From Firmicutes bacterium UBA3553 (GTDB taxonomy: Bacteria > Bacillota > Clostridia > Tissierellales > Sedimentibacteraceae): a stretch of DNA of 64,000 nucleotides. The notes under the pieces were generated by a model that was not told the DNA's origin, ran no database searches, and saw only the letters and a list, made by a program, of their open reading frames with translations. Of the stretch, positions 16,990 through 26,509 are shown in pieces; within the stretch, counting starts at the first letter, position 1; each line of letters starts with the position of its first letter. The position numbers and the translations under genes were made by a program. Location of the stretch: contig DFOA01000033.1 in NCBI GenBank assembly GCA_002381185.1, positions 185,750 to 249,749 on the forward strand, given 5' to 3'.

Positions 16990-18783
16990 TTATTGCACAG
17001 ATACAAACAAGAATAAGTTACCTCCCATATAAACATTGTCATCAGTTCTGTCAATATTTATTTCGCTTGCTATAATTTTCAATTTAATACTTTCACCTTT
17101 GGCGTCAATTGTGAGATCTTCCGGCGGCAGCAAGGTCCTTGACCCGAATTCTTCAAACAGTCGGTCTGTCAATTCTTTCATGGGAATTACTATTAAAATA
17201 TTATCTGAATCATTCAGTATTTCTAATGTTATATATCCGGAAGCATCTGTTTTCTGCTCTACAGTATATTTTACACCGTCAATTTCAAATGTGCCCACAG
17301 CAACGCTTTGATTTGCCCTGCTAAAAATATTTACCTTAATGAATTTATCATAGCCTGAAACATCAATTGCAATGCTGTCATTAAGGCTTGCATATGCATA
17401 TCTTGGTTCTTCTCCGGGAATATAGCTGTCATAATATGGACTGAAACCGTATATGACCGCAAAGTTTCTGTAATATCCTGAATCCGTAATGTATTCTTCA
17501 GGGAACCATTCAATATCTCTCAAGTATCCCATTCTTGCCAGGTAATCTGAAATATTTGTTATTTCGTATTTATCTTCTTTTGATATGTCCTTATTTGGGA
17601 CTATTTCATTGTCAGCCAGCATGTTGTTTCGAAGCAGTATTTCTTCCAGACGTGATTCCTGACTTTTTTGGGATACGGTAAAAGCATCAACAGGAGGAAT
17701 AATTGACATTAATGCAAATATTGCAGATAAAAGAACTATTGTATTCGGATTCTTCTTTTTGCTGAATATCAACACCAGTGCGCAGACAAGAGAAAATATT
17801 CCGAATAAAATAACATAGTACCTTGATTCCGTAATTCCGTATGCTTCAACTCTTATATACGATGAAACGAGCTGCATGGCTGCAAGAGGAATCAGCACTA
17901 CGGGAAAAGTCTTTCTGTACATAAGTGAGAATCGGTTATCCAGATTTGAACTCAATATATAAATGAAGTAACCTGTTGCGGAATAGCCCAATACCATTGG
18001 ACCTACCTGACCTACCGGCCATATACCTGTAATTAAAATTTTAAGGAAATAAACTATCAACACCACTGAAAATATTGAAATTAAAGGAATCATTATGTTA
18101 GAAACCAAAATCTCAAGCACTTTTGGATAACTGTAGGAAGCTTCATCTTTCTTTATGTCATATTCATCCTTTGAATTGAACTTCGGAAGAAGCGACAGGT
18201 AGTAAACAGGTGTGAAGAAAGTATAAGCTATGTTTGCAGTATGTGAATAAATTTTAGAATCAAAATTATAGAGCAGTATGTCAACAGCACCCAATATGGC
18301 AGCGAACCCCAGGAATAAAACAACACCGTAAAGTATGGCAGTAAATGCGGCCTTAAAATGAGAGAGTGCCACCTTGCCGAAATTAATCTCATTTTTTGCA
18401 GAAGGCAAGTATAAATAAGCTGCAAATAAAGCAAATGATATGACAAACAAATGCACAACCATTGCTTGAGATATATCATCATTAGTCATGAAATAATAAT
18501 AAATTACTGATAATAAAAGCGTCGCACCGTGCAGCAGCAAAGTGTATTTTGTCAAACTTTTAAATCTTTCAAGCGCAAATTGCACTGCCGTTGCCAGCAA
18601 GGCACCGAATATTCCCGTAAAAACCAGCCTTCCCAACAATTCTTCATTCGAAAAATTATTCTCTATCGTTATTGACATTGTAATTGTTAAGAAAGCTAAA
18701 AAAATGAGAACTAAAGGAAATCTGGAAACAGTTGCTTTTAAATTCATAACAGTTCTATTTAAAAAATCTTTTATTCTGCTCAT
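16990..18783 (-). CDS. DUF4153 family membrane protein
   Basis: The protein has 597 residues. Residues 20-390 hold roughly ten or more transmembrane segments; about 200 C-terminal residues appear to be an extracytoplasmic or soluble domain (GYLRDIEWFPEEYIT...). The N-terminal pattern of tandem helices, with LSHFKAAFTAILYGVVLFLGFAAI and the LPKFNSKDEYD loop, matches the DUF4153 family. Function is unknown; members are often regulated by antimicrobial-sensing systems. The start has a GAGGTG ribosome site. It is divergent from an HD-GYP gene across a region holding a perfect palindrome. Confidence 0.78.
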   Translation of the reverse strand: MSRIKDFLNRTVMNLKATVSRFPLVLIFLAFLTITMSITIENNFSNEELLGRLVFTGIFGALLATAVQFALERFKSLTKYTLLLHGATLLLSVIYYYFMTNDDISQAMVVHLFVISFALFAAYLYLPSAKNEINFGKVALSHFKAAFTAILYGVVLFLGFAAILGAVDILLYNFDSKIYSHTANIAYTFFTPVYYLSLLPKFNSKDEYDIKKDEASYSYPKVLEILVSNIMIPLISIFSVVLIVYFLKILITGIWPVGQVGPMVLGYSATGYFIYILSSNLDNRFSLMYRKTFPVVLIPLAAMQLVSSYIRVEAYGITESRYYVILFGIFSLVCALVLIFSKKKNPNTIVLLSAIFALMSIIPPVDAFTVSQKSQESRLEEILLRNNMLADNEIVPNKDISKEDKYEITNISDYLARMGYLRDIEWFPEEYITDSGYYRNFAVIYGFSPYYDSYIPGEEPRYAYASLNDSIAIDVSGYDKFIKVNIFSRANQSVAVGTFEIDGVKYTVEQKTDASGYITLEILNDSDNILIVIPMKELTDRLFEEFGSRTLLPPEDLTIDAKGESIKLKIIASEINIDRTDDNVYMGGNLFLFVSVQ

Positions 18784-18841
18784 AAAATCACCTCACACTA
18801 TTAGACGTTTTATATATTAATATGTTCCAAATCTTTAATTC

Positions 18842-18860
18842 TATAAGTACTATACTTATA
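18842..18860. promoter_or_regulatory. operator-like perfect palindrome
   Basis: TATAAGTA-CTA-TACTTATA, eight-base arms with a three-base centre, lies between the diverging DUF4153 and HD-GYP genes. It is likely a repressor or activator site; no regulator is adjacent. Confidence 0.5.
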
Positions 18861-18945
18861 CCGCTAAAATCGATTTGTTAATCTTAATTTTTCCAAGATT
18901 TTTCCGATATATTAATATAAACTAAAATTCAACTAAGGGAAAATC

Positions 18946-20259
18946 ATGGAACATACAGACAAAATATTTTACAAGTATCTGACTGAACCTATTAATGATT
19001 TGTTTAATAAAATAGGCAATATTTCAATTTTAAACAAAAATTCAAACTCTATACCCAATGCGGAATTAAAACCCGTAATTGAAGAAATAAACCTGGGATT
19101 CAAAAAGTTGGATAAATTAATTGAATTAATTGAAAATATGAATAAGGATGTTTCTTTTGAAGGAATATTAAATTACATATATTCAACCTTTTCCGAATTC
19201 ATTCCGTATTCTCATATAGGAATAGCATTATTGAAGGATAACGGTAAAATATTAGAAGGATCTTACGGGATTTCAGCACCATCATTAAATGATCTTCCAA
19301 AAAAGCTTGTAGGATTAAGGGCTGAAATAAGCAGGACAAGTTTAGAGAACATAATTAATAACGGTACTGTGAGAGTAATAAACAATCTCGAGAACTATAC
19401 AAAAAACAAGGATTCGGATTATAACATGCTCTTGTTGGAAGCAGGGATTAAATCTTCTATTACATTACCTTTAAAGGTTAATGAAAAGCCTATCGGAATT
19501 ATATTTTTTTCTAATATCATAGAAAATATTTATAAGGATGAACACATTGAATTTTTAAAAACCTTGTCAAACAGTATTGCCATAAGTTTAAATAAAAATA
19601 TATTTATTGATGAAATGTTATACTCTACACTGCTTGCTCTGACTAAAATGGCAGAAGCACGAGATGAGGACACAGCGGAACATCTGGACAGAATGACCGC
19701 GTATGCTGTGAAAATAACAGAATTTCTGCGCCATGACAAGCTGTATTGCGATCAAATTACTGTCCCTTTTATAAAAGGAATCGAGAGGTTCAGCCCAATG
19801 CACGATATAGGCAAGGTCGGCATAAAGGATGGAGTTTTGTTAAAGCCCGGCAGGCTTACAGCGGATGAATACGAGGAAATGAAAAAGCATGTTACATATG
19901 GAGCAGATGTTTTAAGAACAGCAGAAAACAATATTGCAAAACAAAAGTACAGCATGTTTAAAATGGGAATTGAAATTGTGGAAGGACACCATGAAAAGTG
20001 GGATGGTTCAGGCTATCCATATAAGAAAAAAGGAACAGAAATTCCTCTGAGTGCAAGAATTGTGGCTGTTGCGGACGTATTTGACGCACTGACAAGCAAA
20101 AGGCCGTATAAAAGCGCATTTGGATTCGAGGAAAGTATAAATTACATAATTGAAGGAAGCGGCAGGCATTTTGATCCAAAGATTATAGACTCGCTTTCAA
20201 GACACAGGGATGAACTGCAAGAACTTTATATAAGTTTCCAAAAAAAACCGGCTGAGTAA
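18946..20259 (+). CDS. GAF-HD-GYP cyclic-di-GMP phosphodiesterase
   Basis: This soluble protein of 437 residues contains a GAF sensor domain (about 65-220) and an HD-GYP output domain (about 225-430). The metal-binding and catalytic motifs are intact: HLDRM at 246-250, HD at 286-287 in MHDIGKVGIKD, HHEKWDGSGYP at 348-358 and VADVFDAL at 376-382. It should hydrolyse cyclic di-GMP and so influence motility or biofilm switching. The ligand of the GAF domain is unknown. The start has an AAGGG site. Confidence 0.9.
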   Translation: MEHTDKIFYKYLTEPINDLFNKIGNISILNKNSNSIPNAELKPVIEEINLGFKKLDKLIELIENMNKDVSFEGILNYIYSTFSEFIPYSHIGIALLKDNGKILEGSYGISAPSLNDLPKKLVGLRAEISRTSLENIINNGTVRVINNLENYTKNKDSDYNMLLLEAGIKSSITLPLKVNEKPIGIIFFSNIIENIYKDEHIEFLKTLSNSIAISLNKNIFIDEMLYSTLLALTKMAEARDEDTAEHLDRMTAYAVKITEFLRHDKLYCDQITVPFIKGIERFSPMHDIGKVGIKDGVLLKPGRLTADEYEEMKKHVTYGADVLRTAENNIAKQKYSMFKMGIEIVEGHHEKWDGSGYPYKKKGTEIPLSARIVAVADVFDALTSKRPYKSAFGFEESINYIIEGSGRHFDPKIIDSLSRHRDELQELYISFQKKPAE

Positions 20260-20267
20260 GCCGGTTT
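20245..20267. terminator. terminator shared by converging genes
   Basis: AAACCGGC pairs with GCCGGTTT across TGAGTAA, which contains the stop of the HD-GYP gene. The T-run lies on the minus strand side, so it mainly serves the FMN reductase gene. Confidence 0.7.
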
Positions 20268-20302
20268 CATTCAGTTTGCGCCAGATGAATAACTGACAAT
20301 TA

Positions 20303-20857
20303 TTACCTTAGGGTTTTTAAGGCGTTGCTCCAGGATATAACCTGATTTAACAATTCGTCTACTTCATTTTCGTGTCTTGGGTCTGGCTTAAATTCGCTCA
20401 TGTTTACAAAATCCGTAAACAGATTCAGCATTACCTGTGCCCTCACATCAGCCATATGAAGCTCTGCCGCAATTGTTCTCATATGCTCTACAGCTCGCGC
20501 GCCTCCTGCACTTCCGTAGCTTACAAACCCTGCAGCTTTGTTTTTCCACTCTGCATTTAAGTAATCTATGGCATTTTTTAATGCTCCGGGTATGCTGTGG
20601 TTGTATTCTGCAGTTACAAATATGTAACCGTCAAATTCATTTATCTTCTTGGACCATTTTTTTGTATGTTCTTTCGTATATTGCTGCATCATTGCAGGAT
20701 ATGGCTCATCGTAGAGGGGCAAATTGTAATCAGCAATATCTACCAATTCAAATTCTGCATCTGTTCTTTTCCTTGCCAGTTCATAAACCCATTTTGCAAC
20801 AGCTTCACCGTTTCTACCGGGTCTTGTGCTTCCTAATATAACAGCTATTTTTGTCAT
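20303..20857 (-). CDS. NADPH-dependent FMN reductase
   Basis: This flavodoxin-like quinone/azo/chromate reductase type enzyme has about 184 residues. It begins MTKIAVILGSTRPGRNGEAV, whose GSTRPGRNGE loop binds the FMN phosphate. It also has FVTAEYNHSIPGALKNAIDYL, the family signature around the isoalloxazine, and VSYGSAGGARAVEHMR. The start at 20857 has an AGGAGG site; the longer in-frame start at 20887 is rejected. It probably handles quinones or other electrophiles, or supplies reduced flavin. Confidence 0.9.
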   Translation of the reverse strand: MTKIAVILGSTRPGRNGEAVAKWVYELARKRTDAEFELVDIADYNLPLYDEPYPAMMQQYTKEHTKKWSKKINEFDGYIFVTAEYNHSIPGALKNAIDYLNAEWKNKAAGFVSYGSAGGARAVEHMRTIAAELHMADVRAQVMLNLFTDFVNMSEFKPDPRHENEVDELLNQVISWSNALKTLR

Positions 20858-21028
20858 TTTGATTCCTCCTGAAATATATATATTCATTTTTAAATTACTT
20901 ATTATTGTTTTTAATAGTAATACCCGGAAAATAAAAAGTTAAACATTAAGATACATAATCAAAATTTGGATGAATGCTGTAAATTAAATGAAAATTTAAA
21001 TAAATCTTGATTTACAGAGATTTTATGT

Positions 21029-21048
21029 ATTGTAATAGTTGTTACAAT
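21029..21048. promoter_or_regulatory. operator-like inverted repeat
   Basis: ATTGTAA-TAGTTG-TTACAAT, perfect seven-base arms, sits between the diverging FMN reductase and second degV genes, about 55 bases before the latter's start. Confidence 0.45.
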
Positions 21049-21104
21049 ATGTTAATATAATTTTGATATGCAGCATTTATAATGATAGAAGGGAAATTAA
21101 AATT

Positions 21105-21977
21105 ATGAAAAATTATGTTATAGTAACTGATTCTACATCAGATCTTCCGGTTAACATTATTGAAGAATTTGGGATTATAGTTCTTCCTTTGGGGTTTGGA
21201 TTTGAAAATGAAAATTACTTAAATTATCCTGACCATAGGGAGCATGGAATAAATGAGTTTTATGATAGAATAAAAAAAGGTGAAAAGTCAACTACTACCC
21301 TTGTAAATGCAAAGACATTTGAGAAATATCTTGAGCCGGTACTTAATGCAGGAGATGACATATTATACTTGGGATTTTCATCGGCACTCAGCGGTACATA
21401 TGGTTCATCACTGACAGCCAGAGAAGAGCTGCTGGAAAAATATAAAGATGCAAGAATAGAATGCATTGACACATTGTCGGCCTCAATGGGAGAAGGGCTG
21501 CTGGTTTATTGCGCTGCTAAAAAGAAGCAGGAAGGATGCGGCTTAGATGAGCTGAAGCAATGGATTCTGGATAACAGATTGCATTTGTGCCACTGGTTCA
21601 CAGTAGATGATTTAAATCATTTAAAACGCGGCGGCAGGATAAATACCATGACTGCAACCATAGGAACAGCATTGGGCGTTAAACCGATACTTCATGTTGA
21701 CAATGAAGGACGTTTGATTCCTGTTTCCAATGTTAGAGGCAGAAAAAAATCAATAAATGCATTATTGGATCAAATGGAAGCAACATGCACAGATCCTGAG
21801 GAAAACTCAGTATTTATCAGCCATGCGAATTGTTTGGAAGACGCTGAGCATCTTGCGGATTTGATTAAAGAAAAATTTCATGTAAAAGAAACAGTAATAA
21901 ATCACATAGGACCGGTTATAGGTTCTCATACGGGCCAAGGATGTCTGGCACTGTTCTTCTTCGGTACTGAAAGATAG
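21105..21977 (+). CDS. DegV family protein (second copy)
   Basis: This is a fatty-acid binding protein of about 290 residues. It has VIVTDSTSDLPVNIIEEFGI at the start, the pocket segment GFSSALSGTYGSS and LNHLKRGGRINTMTA, closer to the classical motif than the copy at 2857-3681. The ATG at 21105 follows AGAAGGG; the in-frame start at 21039 lies inside the promoter region and is rejected. An inverted repeat lies just upstream. The lipid it carries is unknown. Confidence 0.9.
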   Translation: MKNYVIVTDSTSDLPVNIIEEFGIIVLPLGFGFENENYLNYPDHREHGINEFYDRIKKGEKSTTTLVNAKTFEKYLEPVLNAGDDILYLGFSSALSGTYGSSLTAREELLEKYKDARIECIDTLSASMGEGLLVYCAAKKKQEGCGLDELKQWILDNRLHLCHWFTVDDLNHLKRGGRINTMTATIGTALGVKPILHVDNEGRLIPVSNVRGRKKSINALLDQMEATCTDPEENSVFISHANCLEDAEHLADLIKEKFHVKETVINHIGPVIGSHTGQGCLALFFFGTER

Positions 21978-21995
21978 AGTTTAAAAAATTTAAGA

Positions 21996-22038
21996 ACGGC
22001 AGATTGTACAAATTAAGTATTTTTGCGCAATCTGCCGT
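21996..22038. terminator. bidirectional terminator
   Basis: ACGGCAGATTG pairs perfectly with CAATCTGCCGT across about 21 bases, followed by ATTTTGTATTTG. It separates the converging degV and radical SAM genes. Confidence 0.75.
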
Positions 22039-22051
22039 ATTTTGTATTTGT

Positions 22052-23431
22052 TTATTTGGCTGAACAGCTGACACATCCCGAACAGTTGTGAGATTCCTCC
22101 CACAGTTTATCTGCAACCGGTGCCCAATTCATTGCTGCATTGAAGCATTTAGAGCTTAGTTCCCTGACATTTTCAGGACTTTGCATATCCGTGGATTTTG
22201 CATCTGAGTTTTCAACCATTTCAGCTAGACGTCCGGGATTATCCAGGAGCGGACAAGGTCTCAGGTGGTTGCTGTTGAAGGGCTGATTTTGTCTGTACTG
22301 CATAAACAATGGATTCTTATATGCCTGAAGCAAGGTGCTTTCGTGAATGTTTGTGTCGGAGTAATGTATGAAAGCACAAGGTTCAATGTCTCCGTTGGCG
22401 TTAATGTGCAGGTAACATCTCCCTCCTGCTATGCATCCGTCTATATATTCTCCGTCATTCCAAAAATCCAGAGTAAATATAGATTTGGTTTTTCTAAATT
22501 CTCTTATCTGTTGATACATATATTCACGCTGCTGTGCTGTTGCTAATAACTCCGGAACCGCACCGGTGCCTACGGGCATATAGGTGAAAAACCATGCAAA
22601 TTTTGCTCCCTTTTCCACCATGTCGTCAATGTATTTTTCGCTCCCTATTACATGGGTATTTTTGCTTGTGTAGCAGCATGAAATACCAAACGGCAGCTTT
22701 TTGTCTTTCAGTATTTTCATTGCTTTAGTCAATGCGTTATAAGTGCCTTCACCTCTCCTGAAGTCTGTTTCTTCCTCAAATCCCTCAACACTTATTGCGG
22801 GAATGAAGTTTTTAACCCTGAGCATGTCATCGGCAAACTTTTCGTCAATCAATGTAGCGTTCGTGAAGGCGAGGAACGCACAGTCATCATGTTTTTCGCA
22901 AAGCCTGATGATATCATCTTTTCGGACCAGAGGCTCTCCTCCGGAATAAATATACATATAGGTTCCTAATTTTTTGCCCTGTTCTATAATGCTGTCCAAG
23001 GTATCAAGATCCATATTCATTTTGCTGCCGTAATCGGCAGCCCAGCAGCCCGTGCAGTGCAAATTGCATGCAGATGTGGGGTCCATCAAAATTGCCCAGG
23101 GTACATTGCAGTTATTTTCGGCTCTTGCTTTCGCCTGGCGCTTTCCGCCGATTATTGTAGCATTTATTATAAAGTTTTCAAAAAATTTTTTTCTTACACC
23201 AGGATCAATATCTGTATAAAGACTTTTTACAAGCTTATACCAGTTGCTGTCTTTATCTCTGAGCACTGAACTAATGGTGTTCATCTGTCTGTTTACAACG
23301 CCGTCCTTGTCAAATTTCTCAACCCATTCTAATATTTTTGTAATATTATTGTCAGGGTCGGTGTCTAAATATGCGAGAACCTTTTTTAAACCATAAGACT
23401 GCATATTTTCAATTATACTCATTTCACTCAT
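22052..23431 (-). CDS. radical SAM/SPASM-type protein
   Basis: This 459-residue enzyme has a helical N-terminal region (1-105) and a radical SAM barrel starting at NVPWAILMD. The [4Fe-4S] motif is C122-x3-C126-x2-C129 (CNLHCTGC), followed by YSGGEPL (162-168). The C-terminal region has further cysteines (GGRCYLHINANGDIEPCAF, LRPCPLLD) as in SPASM auxiliary-cluster domains, and a final CSGCVSC. The substrate is unknown; peptide or protein modification is typical for SPASM proteins. The ATG follows AAGGGAGGAG. It diverges from a cysteine-less paralog and a TetR regulator lies beyond. Confidence 0.88.
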   Translation of the reverse strand: MSEMSIIENMQSYGLKKVLAYLDTDPDNNITKILEWVEKFDKDGVVNRQMNTISSVLRDKDSNWYKLVKSLYTDIDPGVRKKFFENFIINATIIGGKRQAKARAENNCNVPWAILMDPTSACNLHCTGCWAADYGSKMNMDLDTLDSIIEQGKKLGTYMYIYSGGEPLVRKDDIIRLCEKHDDCAFLAFTNATLIDEKFADDMLRVKNFIPAISVEGFEEETDFRRGEGTYNALTKAMKILKDKKLPFGISCCYTSKNTHVIGSEKYIDDMVEKGAKFAWFFTYMPVGTGAVPELLATAQQREYMYQQIREFRKTKSIFTLDFWNDGEYIDGCIAGGRCYLHINANGDIEPCAFIHYSDTNIHESTLLQAYKNPLFMQYRQNQPFNSNHLRPCPLLDNPGRLAEMVENSDAKSTDMQSPENVRELSSKCFNAAMNWAPVADKLWEESHNCSGCVSCSAK

Positions 23432-23648
23432 ATATAACTCCTCCCTTTAAATAACAATGACATCATCTTTATATAATTATATTATCGGTTTGAAAAAGTT
23501 ACACTAGACAATATATTTATATGTCTTAAATTCAGACACTTTTAAATATTGTCGGACTTTTTGACATTTAAAAATTTTGTCTATTTGTAGAAAGATTAAA
23601 AAGATATATTATATATTAAGGATTATTAATTACAATGGAGATTCAAGG

Positions 23649-24698
23649 ATGGAAAATTATAAATTAGTTCATGCAATAATTAAAATTGCTGTTGAGAACG
23701 GAATACGCTACATTGAAGACAATCCTAAAAGAGGTGTAAGAAACCTGCTGGATTTAGGTGAATATTTTGCATCAGGCCGGTTTCAGAAGGTCTTTTTTGA
23801 GCTGGCCCATGAAATACTGAATAATGAAGGCAGCTGCTACTATGATATTATTGAAAACCTGGTTAAAAACACAAATCACAGAAATTTGACCGTATATGGC
23901 ATGAACATCGGATACAACAGCCTTACATACGGAGCAAATATTATAAGAGAACATGAAAAAAAGCACGGCTATAATGTACCTTGGACCATAGTCTTTGCCT
24001 TTGAGGAAAAAAATGATAAACATCTCACAGGTGATGAAATCTTAAATATTATAAATTCCGGTAAAAAAATAGGAATATACAGCTATATGATTTTGCTGGG
24101 TAAAAATAACATATGGGATATATTATATGATGTCTTTGATAAGAATGATGACTGTGCTTTTACATTATTCATAGACCCGGACATAATCAATGAAGAAACA
24201 GTCAAAAAAATAAACATTGCTTCCAATATCTGCATCTTTGTTTCAATCGATAATTTAGACAGTTCAAATGACGATATGGTGGAAAAGTTTAATATAATGA
24301 GAAAATACAAATGCCTCTATGGCGGATATTACTATTACGATGACAGCAATGCAGAAAATATTACAAATGGAATGATAGCGTGCGAATTGCTGTCACTGAA
24401 TTTGAATTTTGCCATTTTTATAAGAAAAACGGGCTGCAGTGAAGAGGTGGCTGATGACATCTGTGATTATATCTTAAGAACAAGGACAAAAATTAATTCT
24501 CCTGTATTTTTAATTGACTTTTACGGAGACTATGCACGTATTGACAGAATTATTTCAGTAGAACCATGCTTTTTAAGCATCAACAGCTATGGTCAAATAT
24601 GTGTTTCAAATATTACAAACGAAACGGAGTACAATATTCGATGCGCTTCTCTGGAAAATATTTTAGACCATACAATGCCCAGGGTAAAATATATCTAG
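23649..24698 (+). CDS. radical SAM paralog lacking the cluster cysteines (probable pseudoenzyme)
   Basis: The 349-residue protein aligns with the product of the divergent neighbour. NVPW falls at residue 109 in both. INSGKKIGIYSY matches IEQGKKLGTYMY, and the DKNDDCAFTLF block matches EKHDDCAFLAF. CFLSINSYGQICVSN matches CYLHINANGDIEPCA. The stretch that should hold C-x3-C-x2-C is shortened and reads FAFEEKNDKH, and the SGGEP loop is lost. It therefore should not bind the radical SAM cluster. It may be a substrate-binding or regulatory partner. The ATG at 23649 has GGAG eight bases upstream. The frame is intact, arguing against recent decay. Confidence 0.75.
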   Translation: MENYKLVHAIIKIAVENGIRYIEDNPKRGVRNLLDLGEYFASGRFQKVFFELAHEILNNEGSCYYDIIENLVKNTNHRNLTVYGMNIGYNSLTYGANIIREHEKKHGYNVPWTIVFAFEEKNDKHLTGDEILNIINSGKKIGIYSYMILLGKNNIWDILYDVFDKNDDCAFTLFIDPDIINEETVKKINIASNICIFVSIDNLDSSNDDMVEKFNIMRKYKCLYGGYYYYDDSNAENITNGMIACELLSLNLNFAIFIRKTGCSEEVADDICDYILRTRTKINSPVFLIDFYGDYARIDRIISVEPCFLSINSYGQICVSNITNETEYNIRCASLENILDHTMPRVKYI

Positions 24699-25231
24699 CT
24701 GCTTTCAAAAAATGTTTTTGCTACACCCTCAACCGCATTTTTCAACAGTTCAACAAACTTATCCGGAGGAATTGCAGCTCCTTCCAACAGCCATCTTGAA
24801 ATAGAAACCCTTATGGCATCAGCATAAAATGTAGCGTAAAAGTCCACATTTCTGTTGTTTTTAAACACATCATTCAAGTGTACCGTTAAAATAGGATGTA
24901 GTACCTCGATAAAATATTCTGAAAATGAATTTTGTCCTGTAACTTGGAAGGCGTTTTTGTAAAAGATTTTGTTTTTATAAAAAAATTCACAGATTTTTTC
25001 TAGGACTTCCCATGAGGACATAGACAAATCCTTAATGGTCACTATGAATTCAGTATAATAAATCCAATTGACAAGATCGTATTTGTCCTTGAAATGATAG
25101 TAAAAGCTCTGTCTGTTCATATTGCAGCCTTCAACTATGTCACTTATATTAATTTTTTTCATGGGGCGTTCTTCCATTAATTTCTTCATGGATTCCGCCA
25201 AAGCCTTCTTGGTGATTTGAGAATCAGACAT
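24695..25231 (-). CDS. TetR/AcrR family transcriptional regulator
   Basis: The 178-residue regulator has an N-terminal helix-turn-helix (residues about 26-47, INISDIVEGCNMNRQSFYYHF) and a C-terminal helical domain of the type seen in DhaS-like regulators. It overlaps the cysteine-less radical SAM paralog by four bases, tail to tail, and is a good candidate to control that locus. The ATG has a GAAAGGAATGATACC ribosome site. The inducer is unknown. Confidence 0.9.
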   Translation of the reverse strand: MSDSQITKKALAESMKKLMEERPMKKINISDIVEGCNMNRQSFYYHFKDKYDLVNWIYYTEFIVTIKDLSMSSWEVLEKICEFFYKNKIFYKNAFQVTGQNSFSEYFIEVLHPILTVHLNDVFKNNRNVDFYATFYADAIRVSISRWLLEGAAIPPDKFVELLKNAVEGVAKTFFESS

Positions 25232-25371
25232 GGTATCATTCCTTTCATACTCACAATGAAAGAATTAATAATAGAGTAAAATATACTGTTAAATCCATTC
25301 TATCACCAAGTTGGTTTTATTTAAAGACAAATTTTAACGGAAGAACATATATAAAGAAGTAATTTTTCCTT

Positions 25372-26226
25372 CTATATATTAAATGGTTGCTTTTGATGCG
25401 CCCTTTTTTTCCAGTAGACAAAAAGTACAATCAGAAAAGATACAGTCTGAGCAATTGAAATACGTACCACCTGTAGTTCATCCGCTCCGGAGGTTGTTGT
25501 AACATGTAAGATGTTGATTATTGTGTTATTAAAAAAATGATCAGCCATAGGCATCCAAAGAGAACCGGTTATCTTTGTCAGCAAACAAAATTTCACTCCC
25601 GTAATTCCTGTTGTTAAGATAAGCATTAAAGCAGACATAATAGCCCCGGTTGTGCTGATTTCTCCATCCAACAGGCTGCGGACAGGAGCTGCGATATGCC
25701 ATATCCCGAAAAGAACAGAGGATAAAATGACTGATTTTGCAAATGAATATTTTGTTTCAGACAGCTTGATGAACAAGCCTCGAAAAACACCTTCTTCCAT
25801 AGCCACATTGATAATATTTCCGATAATGCAAAAAGCAAAAAACAAAATGCCGGTTTCTCTGCCTTGATTGCCGCTAATTGCATATCTGGTTACATATACC
25901 TGCATTGAAGGCGGGACGCCTTTTGAAAGATGAATAAAAAACTCAGCTCCATAGGCACTTATAAATGCGGCGGCTCCAAGCAACATACCATAAAATACAT
26001 TTCTTCCCATTGACGTACTTGCGAAGCCTGTTTCTTCCCATTTAAATGAAAAATACCGAACTGCCAGTATGAGTACAAAGATACCCATCAGCTTATGTAT
26101 AAATGACTCACCAAAAATGCTTTGGTCTGTACGGATAAACATGTATTCTATCGCTCTGAACACAAAGCATATCAAATAAATGACAATAATAGATTTCAAA
26201 GGATGATGCAGTTTATTTTCTATCAT
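25372..26226 (-). CDS. CPBP family intramembrane glutamic endopeptidase
   Basis: The polytopic membrane protein (about 284 residues) has the three CAAX-protease/bacteriocin-processing (CPBP) motifs: EEGVFRGLF (EExxxR), FGIWHIAAP with the conserved histidine, and the H-x-x-x-N of ADHFFNN near the C-terminus. Members process prenylated or other small peptides or give bacteriocin immunity. The target is unknown here. The start at 26226 is chosen for its GGGAGAATC site; the upstream in-frame start at 26274 has none. It is monocistronic. Confidence 0.87.
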   Translation of the reverse strand: MIENKLHHPLKSIIVIYLICFVFRAIEYMFIRTDQSIFGESFIHKLMGIFVLILAVRYFSFKWEETGFASTSMGRNVFYGMLLGAAAFISAYGAEFFIHLSKGVPPSMQVYVTRYAISGNQGRETGILFFAFCIIGNIINVAMEEGVFRGLFIKLSETKYSFAKSVILSSVLFGIWHIAAPVRSLLDGEISTTGAIMSALMLILTTGITGVKFCLLTKITGSLWMPMADHFFNNTIINILHVTTTSGADELQVVRISIAQTVSFLIVLFVYWKKRAHQKQPFNI

Positions 26227-26442
26227 ATATTGATTCTCCCGTAATATAAATAATATGTGATTAATTTTGAACACAGATTACCACTCCTGAACTTGGCAAC
26301 GTTTGTACAGACAGGATAATAACTATGCAAAACGCTGAATTGCATCTAATTGTTGTAATTTATGCTTATTTTAGCATACGAAAAAATAGAAGTCAATTGC
26401 AGCAGTGAAAGATACTTTTTAATTAATTTCCATTTTGTATAC

Positions 26443-26489
26443 TTGACAGCAAATATTTGGTAATATATGCTAAGTAGTAAATATTACTA
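26443..26489 (+). promoter_or_regulatory. promoter with overlapping palindrome
   Basis: TTGACA (26443-26448), 17 bases, TATGCT, then the near-perfect inverted repeat TAGTAA-ATA-TTACTA (26475-26489). The repeat resembles the 7-1-7 boxes of Fur/PerR-type repressors. Confidence 0.4.
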
Positions 26490-26509
26490 ATTAGGAGCTG
26501 TAATAACAT

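Noticed and set aside
20437..20841. Long open frame opposite the FMN reductase gene
   Set aside because: It lies wholly antisense to a clear gene, has no ribosome site and its translation has no domain features.
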